From: Lithodes maja
Lineage: Eukaryota > Arthropoda > Malacostraca > Decapoda > Lithodidae
Length of the DNA: 64,000 nt
NCBI GenBank assembly: GCA_037953745.1
Contig: JBAKBP010000200.1
Coordinates: 186,001 to 250,000, forward strand
Direction: 5' to 3'
The translations under genes were made by a program, and so were the position numbers. The notes below the pieces were generated by a model that saw only the letters and a program-made list of their open reading frames with translations, ran no database searches and was not told the origin of the DNA. Within the stretch, counting starts at the first letter, position 1, and every line of letters starts with the position of its first letter. Positions 43,901 to 51,700 of this stretch are shown here, in pieces.

Positions 43901-46029
43901 AGTACCGAATCACCGAGAAGTGCAGCAGAATCAATGTCCCTTTTCCTGCCCTTAGCAACCTTCTCCTGATCCTTCCTCCACTGTCCCCGAGGTTGAGTGC
44001 TAGGCTGTGCAGGAGCCGCAGAGCGAGATCGGGTTACCACACAGGCCATCTCATCCTGTTGGCACCTCCCAACCCCTTCCCGATTCTCACCATCCACGTC
44101 GGCCGCCCTCTCGGCAACGACTAAGGGTGGAGTCCCGGAAGTGGGCACCGCAAAGTCGTTGCCGAGAAGAAGGTCGACGCCCTCAACTGGCAAACACTCA
44201 ACGATCCCTACATCCAGCTCCCTGCACACCTCTCCCACTCTCAACTCCAACCTCACAAGTGGGTATGACCTCGTAGCATTTATACCCTGCACCACAACAA
44301 CTCTGGCCGCATTTATCGGTTTCCCTGTGAAGTTCCTCAACAAAGTTTGCGAAGCCCCCGTATCCCTCAGCAAGTCAACCCTCCGTAGTTCACTCCCCCA
44401 GCTCACAAACCCGTGTCCCCGATGGTCACAGAAAGTGTCCCGGACAGGTGTCGAGCCTTCCGTACGCTTCTTTACCGCGTGTGCCTCAGCTGCTGACAAC
44501 CTACCCCGGGCAGTTGCTGCAGCCTTCAGAGACACACCGATACTGTGAACCAATGACACCGGCTTAGCGGGAGTGTTACTAGGGCACTCACGTGAATAAT
44601 GGCCTAGCTTCTGACATTTGTAACATTTCACATCCCCAATGGGCTTCTTCCCTTGTGCGGGCGAAGAAGGGGCCTGACCTTTAGTAAACGGGAGAGGCTT
44701 GTGTTTGTAGGTGTTATTAGGTGCAATGCATTTAGTGTGGTTATGTGTGTCATAAGATGTGTTATTATCGAAAACTCTGGTGGGTGGGGTATAGCGCCCC
44801 TTCTGCCCTGACTCAGCCCTCTGAGCGGCACCGCAACCACGAATCAATGATAATCTGAGGTCTGCCATCTTGGCAGCCTCCTCTACTGTCTTGGGACATT
44901 TTTCCTTAATGTTCAGCGTTAGATCGGTTCCAGTACATTTGTAAAACTGTTCCAGATAGAAAAGTTGCTTAATTTCCTCAGCCGACTCTGCGTGCTCGGA
45001 CCGAAACCAGTTATTACCTGCATCTGTTAAGTCCCGTGCGTGCTCCATAAAACTGACGTCGCTCTTCTTATTCACGCCACGGAACTTCAATCTATAAGTT
45101 TCGGGTTGCAGTTCGTAGGCCCGGAGCACAGCCTCCTTCACCAGTCCATACACTACACTCTCGTCCAGTGACAGTGCATCGTAGGCTTTCAACCCCTTAC
45201 CCACTAGACGTGATGAAACTAATGCTGCCCATTTAACCTCCGGCCAGTCATACTCACGACACTTCTTTTCGAAACGAGCAAAAAACTCAGTCACTGCTGT
45301 CTCATCAAATGCGGGTACTAACTTAATTAAATGCGAAAGTGAGTCGGTAACCCGGTGCCCACCACCGAGATGACGCCCCGTGGTCTCTACTCTAGACTTC
45401 TCGACATCCATTTCAGCCTGGTACCTGGTTGCATCCTGATTGGCTTGGATTCTAGCAACCTCTATGCGTTCTATACTAGCCTGTTGTATCTGTATCTGAG
45501 TCTCCTGCAGCTTAAACTTAGCTAGTTCTAGCTGAAATAACATCTCAGGAGACAGGCCTGGGGGGGGAGAGCACAAAATGGGGGATCCACACCGAGACGT
45601 GTTTACGGGTAAGCCAGCTTGCCCTTGAGAACCCTCCTGCTGCATCGTGCTAAGACTCGCTGGCTGAGGGCCCAGCTCAGGGGTAGAGTGGAATGGAGGC
45701 TTGGAGGGAACCCCCCAAGACCCCACTCCACCCACCGCCCCATCGCCATCACCCAACAAACATGCCACCAAATTCTTCTTGGGCCAACTGTCAGGACAGT
45801 CCCGCCCCAAAACCGTGGCTAAACAGCGAAGACCGTAACAATCAATAGCCTGCAGGCGCTGTTCGGTCAAAGGTGTCTGCAAAAATGCCCGGGCATCCCT
45901 CTCTCCACTTATAACACTCCCCTCCCTAAACATCTGTTGTACTTGCTGGTTACTAGGCTGTACCGTGTTATCCTCCCCCGTAAATGATGAGTCATTAGAC
46001 ATAGTGCTGGTTATACAATTGCTGTTCAT
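40924..46029 (-). CDS. gag-pol: Gag-Pol polyprotein, integrase before RT
   Basis: An uninterrupted 1,701-residue polyprotein starting at an ATG (46029). In order: Gag with a charged coiled coil (about 165-215) and a SCAN-like capsid end (PETYRLKF at 309); CCHC knuckle CYKCQKLGHYSREC (469-482); aspartic protease LRDTGAS (D at 555); integrase zinc finger H844, H851, C881, C884; integrase core D915, D974, E1010 (the last two 35 residues apart); the GPY module at 1148-1150 that marks Ty3/gypsy integrases; RT with FCIDFRRLN and catalytic YLDD at 1431-1434; RNase H with TDASG (D1580). The C-terminus ends CLSRVDDPG. No envelope gene follows. All catalytic residues I can check are present, so it may be a functional master copy. 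Confidence 0.93.
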   Translation of the reverse strand: MNSNCITSTMSNDSSFTGEDNTVQPSNQQVQQMFREGSVISGERDARAFLQTPLTEQRLQAIDCYGLRCLATVLGRDCPDSWPKKNLVACLLGDGDGAVGGVGSWGVPSKPPFHSTPELGPQPASLSTMQQEGSQGQAGLPVNTSRCGSPILCSPPPGLSPEMLFQLELAKFKLQETQIQIQQASIERIEVARIQANQDATRYQAEMDVEKSRVETTGRHLGGGHRVTDSLSHLIKLVPAFDETAVTEFFARFEKKCREYDWPEVKWAALVSSRLVGKGLKAYDALSLDESVVYGLVKEAVLRAYELQPETYRLKFRGVNKKSDVSFMEHARDLTDAGNNWFRSEHAESAEEIKQLFYLEQFYKCTGTDLTLNIKEKCPKTVEEAAKMADLRLSLIRGCGAAQRAESGQKGRYTPPTRVFDNNTSYDTHNHTKCIAPNNTYKHKPLPFTKGQAPSSPAQGKKPIGDVKCYKCQKLGHYSRECPSNTPAKPVSLVHSIGVSLKAAATARGRLSAAEAHAVKKRTEGSTPVRDTFCDHRGHGFVSWGSELRRVDLLRDTGASQTLLRNFTGKPINAARVVVVQGINATRSYPLVRLELRVGEVCRELDVGIVECLPVEGVDLLLGNDFAVPTSGTPPLVVAERAADVDGENREGVGRCQQDEMACVVTRSRSAAPAQPSTQPRGQWRKDQEKVAKGRKRDIDSAALLGDSVLGPIINTGVDSGPDMVCNKAELGKTSREARAVARATKAVEPTSRGNVLLQNHLDALTPRDISEQQLQDASLARYSNGAIELEEDGDAKPGDFFRLNRILYRRFLDPKSKWEGGARVVDQVVVPNKYRESLLCLAHDVPVAGHLGVTKTLAALGRFFWWPGVKADVCAWVAGCATCQTTGKPNQTIPKAPLFPIPVTGPPFSKVVVDLVGPFPPTSSGNKFLLTIMDVATRYPDAYPMRNGSAKAVVKNLLLFCSRYGFPREVQSDQGSNFTSKLFKQTLQLHGICSVVSSAYHPESQGVLERWHSTLKSMLRCYCAEHDTDWDLGLPYVLFAAREVPGESLGFSPNQLVFGHNVRGPLSMVKEIWEGEEKPGSVLKYILESRERLIGCMAAAGNNLVNAQAVMKHQYDAKVKLREFSVGQEVMLLLPLPGHPLSAKFIGPYVVAKKLSDLDYLVATPDRRKKHQLCHVNLMKEYVRRPSEPLTVPVLACSGQGGEGGGDSHAAEEDSWDCVISAEQWAGNTEQEARQAVSHLPEHQGAAVLGLFRSYPSVFAEHPGLTTQVTHDVDVGDNVPFKSVPYRVPPVKLPALREELKYMVERGMITEGYVKWTSPVTLQPKPDGKVRFCIDFRRLNGLTTTNPYPLPRVDDSVDKIGNAKYLTKIDLVKGYWQVPLSDRAKQVCGFVVDGKTYQCNVMPYGLKNAPATFQNLMNDICDEIPNCTVYLDDVIVYDDDFENHLRHLETLFGKLHDAGLVVNLRKCEFVKATVQYLGFVVGLGRVCPPLSKIQAINMFPRPTTKRQVMRFLGMIGYYRRFIRGYSTVLAPLTDLLSKSVKFCWAAECQRAFDLVKHLLCTHPILRAPDFSRSFQLATDASGVGAGAVLLQTDSEGLEHPVSFFSRKFNSAQRNYSTIEKELLAIVLSLKHFEVYVPAYGPVVTIYTDHHPLKFLNQFHNRNMRLTRWSLMLQEYNLNIQHIAGSENVIADCLSRVDDPG

Positions 46030-46251
46030 AAAAAAAAAGAAGTGCTTATTACTAATTGCAGTCTCGACTCACAAAATGTTAAAGATGCTTGAATGACTCT
46101 ACTCTAGACACCCCCAACGAAACAATCTGCAAGTCCACCAATACAATAATGACACAATAAAAATTCCTCCAATATGCAAGAAAATTCTAGCCAGCTCTAC
46201 TAGGTAGCATAGAATAGTTCTCCAAAAAACATGTGATAGGATACTACTGAA

Positions 46252-46268
46252 TCCTGGCAAGGTCGCCA
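46252..46268 (-). other. Gypsy-2 primer binding site
   Basis: On the minus strand TGGCGACCTTGCCAGGA begins three bases after the 5' LTR. It resembles the complement of an arginine tRNA 3' end (GGTCGCCA); identity not verified. It is close to the site in Gypsy-1. Confidence 0.6.
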
Positions 46269-46271
46269 TTT

Positions 46272-48058
46272 TGTTACGGCTGGATCGGCAATACATATTC
46301 GGGATTCTTGATCGTAGGACAGAAATGGCTTATGTGACAACGACACGCTCGATTCCAGTCCCAAATACTATATGCTCCAGACAACAAAAGCACCAACGCC
46401 CTACAGAGTTATCGTCTATGGTAACGAGGTACCTTAACTCGGCGAAAGTGTACAACAGGGGTAGGCTATGAGGCTAAACTCCCTCAGACATTTATAGGTT
46501 ACGTTATTACTAAAGAAATGCAATACTCAAGAAACTACGTTAATATTAAGCCTCTAATAATGTAGAATAGAAGCAGGCTAAAGGTATGACAGTGAAATGC
46601 TAAATGACAAATGTACACGCCTACTTGAAAGCGCGTGCACTAGAATAACTGTCCCCTACTAACATGCACTAGCATGTAGCATACAAGATGTTCATGACCC
46701 AGTAGATACCTAATAATACACATGGAAGGAACATAAATAGTAGTCACTTATTATAAGAATGAATCTATACTTGGAATAACTAAAAGGTTGCAGGCAACAG
46801 TACTGCGCCGGTAGCCTACTACCGCATAGGCTACTTCGCTTCTCTCACTCTGTCTCCCCTCTGAGTCCGTATGCGCCCTACGCAATAGAACTCCGGAAAC
46901 AGCAGCAAAACGACAGTGCAGTTAATTGATACATGAAAGTATTAATAGTGTTGTCTTGTGTGTGAGTAATGTGTATTGTAAAGTGTTACATACATAAACT
47001 TAAAGAGAGCTGCAATGCATAGTAAAATAAAGATATCACCCACTCATCATCCCCATGTGTTCTAGCTAGCAGGCCAAGTCACAGGAACAACGAGTCCCAG
47101 CACCGAAAGCGAGAACCCAGGAAAAGACTGCAGAGAACACAAGGACAGATAAATTACGTTACTCTACTATACCGGCACTACGAGCGAGCTGTAGTCTCTG
47201 GTACTGCACTCGCTCCTGGCTCGGTAGGCAAATCAAGGCTAAGTCCTCGCCCCTCTACAGACAACTCCTGGGCATGGTCGGGCTCTTACACATGGCACTA
47301 GTCTAGTCACAAATTGGATGATGAGCTGGGCATATAACTCGTGAACATGTAGAACGTTCACCAACTATCCTCATCAAGAAGATCGCTGTTCACATTAACC
47401 CCTTAAATCTAATACATGTAAATATATGCTTGTCCTAAGAGTAATACGAGAGGTGAGTGCTGAAACTCCTTTAGGACCTCAAGGGAAGGGTATGCATTTA
47501 AATAGAGAGAAGAATGAAATGAGAGTAATGTCGTCAGAGAGAAAGAGTGCAACCGTGAGAAATTGGGAGAGAGGGCAAGGGATGTTAGAATCTCAAAGGT
47601 TCTAGGCAACCTGATCATGGAACACACAGCGAGCCTCCATGCAATGTGCAGTACGACAACATGGGCAGCCCAGGCAGCATATGCAGGCGGCAATGTACTA
47701 CCAACCCTGTCGCACCTAGCTATAAGCGCAGGGCTGCCAACCGGTCCATACGTCTGGCAACCATTGCTACCCTCTCGCTCTGAAGTCTAACTCACTCTCT
47801 CTCTCTGAATTCCTATTGTCTTATCTATCAACTTCTCTATTGATACTACATATTAAATGGAAGGTCTCGACATGGCTTAAAACAAAACCCACCACTGGTT
47901 AGCAAATGACGAGACCTTTGCAGAGATACAAAGAACATAGTTATACGTTGTCACACTCAATATAAGCAGCCAGCACGGTACACGGTAGCGCACCGTGGCG
48001 ATACAGTGGAGTACCAAGGAGTACAATCAGGTTGCGTTGCCACGCACTGGGCGTCACA
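46272..48058 (-). repeat. Gypsy-2 5' LTR
   Basis: Starts TGTGACGCCCAG at 48058 and ends CCGTAACA at 46272 on the minus strand. It drives transcription leftward if active. The 240 bp between it and the start codon are an untranslated leader with the primer site. Confidence 0.92.
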
Positions 48059-48133
48059 GTTTCAATTTATCATTTGTATTTAGCCTCCAACTAAAATTTG
48101 TCACAGTCTCCGCCACTACCCTAGTTTTAAACT
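48059..48133 (-). pseudogene. LINE ORF1 fragment, downstream side of DIRS
   Basis: On the minus strand these 75 bp read TRVVAETVTNFSWRLNTNDK, which continues the ORF1 frame that stops being homologous at 58280. Removing 48134-58279 joins the two parts inside one codon (CAG) with no gain or loss of bases. The right LTR of Gypsy-2 abuts the other side. Confidence 0.75.
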
Positions 48134-48482
48134 GGGAGGTTTGACGTACCTCCCAACCTACCAAATAGGAAAACCTACTATTTGGTAGTAGTCTTGGAAA
48201 ATCCAACGTCAAGGCTATTAACCTAATTGCAATGACGACTTGTCTATTTTGACTGCTATGTCGTCATTCCAACCGCGGTTAAAAAGAAAACGTCTAGAGT
48301 CTACTCCTTATCTTGCTCTAGGAGACGTTGTACATTAACCAAAACTACCACCGAAGGTGAAAAAAAAGCATAGAAGAGAAGAAAAAGGGGTTTACCTTAG
48401 TTACCGCTTAAGGCCCATCCCGTGTTCCGTCATGTGCAGATCACTGTCGAACGTGCGCATGAGCGACCCTCTCTTGTTATCA
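48134..48482 (-). repeat. DIRS 3' inverted terminal repeat with extension
   Basis: The inner 303 bp (48180-48482) match the inverted 57976-58279 almost perfectly, with differences only in the outer 25 bases. The outer 46 bp are specific to this end, comparable to the one-sided extension known from DIRS-1. The extension contains an inner imperfect palindrome around CTACCAAATAGG. Confidence 0.9.
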
Positions 48483-48544
48483 CATCTCACGTCAGCAGAA
48501 GAACGCGGATGGGCAGGGGTCCGGCGTGAGGGAGGGTATTATGT

Positions 48545-48658
48545 ACGTTGGATTTTCCAAGACTACTACCAAATAGTAGGTTTTCCTATTTGGTAGGTTG
48601 GGAGGTACGTCAAACCTCCCAATTTGTTAGTAGTCTTGGCAAATCCAACGTCAAGGCT
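48545..48658. repeat. DIRS internal complementary region (ICR)
   Basis: Bases 48545-48620 are the exact complement of the 76-bp left end (48134-48209); bases 48621-48658 are the exact complement of the 38-bp right end (58242-58279). The join at 48620/48621 therefore equals the junction of a circularised element. In DIRS replication models such a region is the template that completes the ends. Confidence 0.92.
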
Positions 48659-49149
48659 GCATAACAAATAGGAGGAGGACATCCAAGCCCAACCTACCAA
48701 AAAAACCAATGCATAAAACAAAAGTATGAATGACAAAGACACAATTTAAACAAGAGAGTCTAATAAAAGAGTGAAAAACTGAGGAGTAGCTAAAAAGAAC
48801 AGTTTTAACACATGCCCGTCATTCATAGTAATGCAAAAACATAGACTTGTCTGAAACCAAAAAGGTACTGTACCCAAAATCCCTTTTCTTCAAAAACCAA
48901 CAAAAACACTGAACACAAGAACAAAACACAATTTTCAATGTGGCAAAAACACTTATGTACTGGAACAATATACAATCCCAAACTTGCAATTCAGTGTTGC
49001 AAACCCGTACACCCCCCCCCCCCCTTTGTCATATAAAACAAAGGAAAAGAACGAGGGACAAGGGGGGGAAGACCAGGGATCTTCGCCAGAGCCCAGGAAA
49101 CACGACCCCCGAGAGCAATCACCAGCCGAGGGGGTCGAACACTGGACAC
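48659..49149 (-). other. DIRS 3' untranslated region
   Basis: Between the recombinase remnant and the ICR. The part below 49000 is AT-rich and non-coding; a C12 run at 49011-49024 separates it from the GC-rich coding block. Confidence 0.5.
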
Positions 49150-49700
49150 GGAGAGGTAGGAGGAGATGAAGGAATTGATAGAAGACCCACAAAACCGCAG
49201 AGGCGAAGGCAGGTAAGGATCGACGCGGCAGGAACCGGAAGGAGGCAGCAAAGGATCTGACATCGTGCGCAGAAACCCTACAAACAGGGCGACGGGCACG
49301 AACGGTCCGACTAACGCGGCGCCCCAACTGCATCTGCGAGAGCCACCCACCCGTCCGAGGAGACGCCCACACAGCAGGACCCGAAGGCGGCGCCACAGAC
49401 GCAACAGAGGAGCGCAAGGCCGACACCGGGCACCACACATGGCGAGGATGCCCAAGCCGGAAAGCCTGGACGGCGAAAGGCCGGAAAGACGGGGGCCGCC
49501 CTCCCAAGCGTGGCAACAAAAGGAGGGGAGGAGGCGAACGAGACGCCATGCAGGGACGGGGAGAATCGCACGCAGTCCCGGGGCCACGACAATACCGCTA
49601 GGGCAGACACCCGAACCCCAGCGGCCAGAGCGACAAGGAAGAGCGGACGCCCGAGCAACAGAACCGGCGTAGCGGCCCTCGTAGACGAGGGCGAAGCCAG
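49150..49700 (-). pseudogene. DIRS tyrosine recombinase, degraded
   Basis: Minus-strand remains of the recombinase in at least two frames. The first catalytic arginine block reads FLVALAAGVRVSALAVLSW (Arg codon at 49613-49611), followed by an FPAFRRPGFPAW block, and the second box reads SAHDVRSFAASF with the H-x-x-R at 49267-49256. The region after it (LPAFASAVLWVFYQF) corresponds to the end that should carry the nucleophilic tyrosine; a Tyr is present, but alignment is uncertain. The Glu expected after RVS is Ala here. Stops are rare only because A is scarce on this strand. Confidence 0.7.
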
Positions 49701-50029
49701 AAGGACCAGAGCCCGCCCCAGAACCCACTGCGGAGGGACTAGGCGCGGAGGAGGTCGATCCCTGAAGGCAGCCGTCAGGAAGGAATCCAGCACCTGTGTC
49801 AGAACGACCAGCCGAGCGACGGACCCAAAGAGCCCCCCGGACGGCAGACAAGCGGGGACGTATAGCGACGGCTCGAAAGTGACGCGTACGGAAGAGGTGA
49901 AACAAGGAGCGGAGGACGAGGGAAGGAGAGCCAACAGGCAGGCGAGTGGCCCGTAGCCACCTAGGAAAAGACCTCCAGCGGGACCCGGAAGGCCCCCAAG
50001 GAGAAGACGGCCAGGAACGCAGCAGGAGG

Positions 50030-51700
50030 TCAGTCAGGGCCCGGCCCGGGACCGGGAGCCACCGTGCCACATGAACAAGCACGATGCGAAGGCCAACGAG
50101 GGCCGCAGGGCCCCAACCGAGCCCAAGCGGAAGCCGGAGACAGGGAGAGGGACCGGACTCGGGCACCACCGCGGCAACCGGGCGGACCAAGCCCGTGCCG
50201 GCCACAGAGGCACGAGGAGCCCGACGCAGCCGTGGCACAGCCGCAGCCTGGCGAGGACTGGGCACAGCAACAGCGCGTCTGGGGGCGGAAAGATGGATAT
50301 CGACCGCCACCCGTACCAGGCCACCATGAAAGCGGCCGGACCCTCCCCGGAGCGCGAGGCCGGAGGGAGAGGTCCAAAGGCAACTGGCGCGGCACCCCCG
50401 ATGCGAACAAGGCGACCCCCGGAACACCCAGGAAGCCGCGAGGTCGGTGAACACAGTCCGTTGCAACGCCCTTCAACAAGAACGCCCTGCCCACACGACA
50501 GGGCGGCCGCCCACAGGGTGGCCGGCTCCGGGCAGGGAGGAGGCATGCAAGGAGAAGGGTGTCGGGCCGCGAGGAAGAACAACTCCACCGAGACCCCCAA
50601 TAGAGTCAACGACCTGGAGGAACCCCCGCAGAAGGAAAACAGGGGACAGCCTGTCTGAGTGTCTAACCCGAGGCCACCGACTGACCCCGAAGGGCCAGGC
50701 GCGGGGACCCGCAGGAAGAACTGAGGAACCAACAGTCCGAGGGCAATAGATGGGTAAGGGGAGGGAGACCCACCCATCAGCCAGGAAGTGGACGGCCAGG
50801 TTCGATCGGGAACCCCACCCAACCTCGCTCGACGGATCTGTGGCTACCCAGACCGTCGGCGAGGGGGGCGGACCAGGGCACAGCCGCAGAGAGCGAGCCC
50901 GGAGCAACCCAGAGACCGAAGCGGCAGCGAACGGGACGCAGGAGCGGCAGGAGCCGAACCAGAGGGGCAACGGAAACATCACGGGGCCCATGAGGAGGGA
51001 GGCGGAGGAGCCAGAGGCACCCTAAGGAAAGGGGCAGAGCGGCCCAAAGCAGCGAACCCACGAACGAGTCCCAGAGCCACCCCAGGAGGGAGACCGAGTG
51101 CAACACGGCGAAGACCGTCCACCGAAGGAGCACCGCGGTCGGCAGACCCCGGGTCACCGTAGCGCCGGAGAAAACCCATGGCACGACACGCGACGGGGTC
51201 AAGCGTGAAACGGGAACACCAAAAGGGGAACCCTAACCGTGCGACTGTGAGGGCGGCGCCAACGCACAGGCCGAGGGCTTCGGAAACAACCAACCAGTCG
51301 GCCAAGGAAAACAGGAGCTGGAGCCCGCTCCTGAGGAGAGGACCCAGAGCCTGCCCCACATGTGCGGAGAAGAGCCGCGGCGCGATGTGGAGACCGAAGG
51401 GAAGGCCGGCGAACAGGAACACACGATCGGAAGTCCGAACGGACAAGAATCGCTGGAAGAGAGGATGGAGAGGAACGAGCCAAGACGCATCCTGGAGGGC
51501 ACAGGCCCAGGCGTACCAGGGGTACCGGCAGCATCCGAAACCGAGTGAGCAGGACGCGCCCGTTGAGGGCCGACAGAACCACCAACGGTCGCATCGCGTC
51601 GCAGTTCGACGGGACCAGAAAGACACGGGAGAGGAAAACCGGGTGACCGGCGATCAACCCCCTCGACGCTACCCAGCTCGGGCATGGAAGGGAGCACGTG
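50030..51700 (-). pseudogene. DIRS reverse transcriptase and RNase H, degraded
   Basis: Minus-strand Pol remains in changing frames. RT: VPLHPLFQRFL near 51460, GLPFGLHIAPRLFS near 51410-51375, and at 51308-51297 SLAD where DIRS RTs have YLDD. An RNase H-like acidic block VWVATDPSSEVGWG lies near 50860-50815. The DIRS-specific stretch after RNase H follows: VALFASG near 50440 and AAFMVAWYGWRSISIFPPP near 50340-50283, then LLVPLWPARAW. Catalytic Asp changed to Ala makes RT activity unlikely. My comparison is to the family pattern from memory. Confidence 0.7.

Larger units (their letters stand above)
38847..48058 (-). mobile_element. Gypsy-2: full-length Gmr1-like LTR element
   Basis: A 9,212-bp LTR retrotransposon on the minus strand with LTRs of 1,796 (left) and 1,787 bp (right) that differ by scattered substitutions and small indels, a primer site, a single Gag-Pol frame and a purine tract. 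The domain order within the one frame is Gag, zinc knuckle, protease, integrase, RT, RNase H: Copia order with Gypsy-type domains, the hallmark of the Gmr1-like lineage. The flanks do not match: CCAC lies left and GTTT right, so no target duplication is seen. Confidence 0.93.

Noticed and set aside
40924..46029. Retrovirus-like envelope gene after pol in Gypsy-2
   Set aside because: Only about 280 bp separate the pol stop from the 3' LTR; there is no third ORF, so it is an LTR retrotransposon without envelope.
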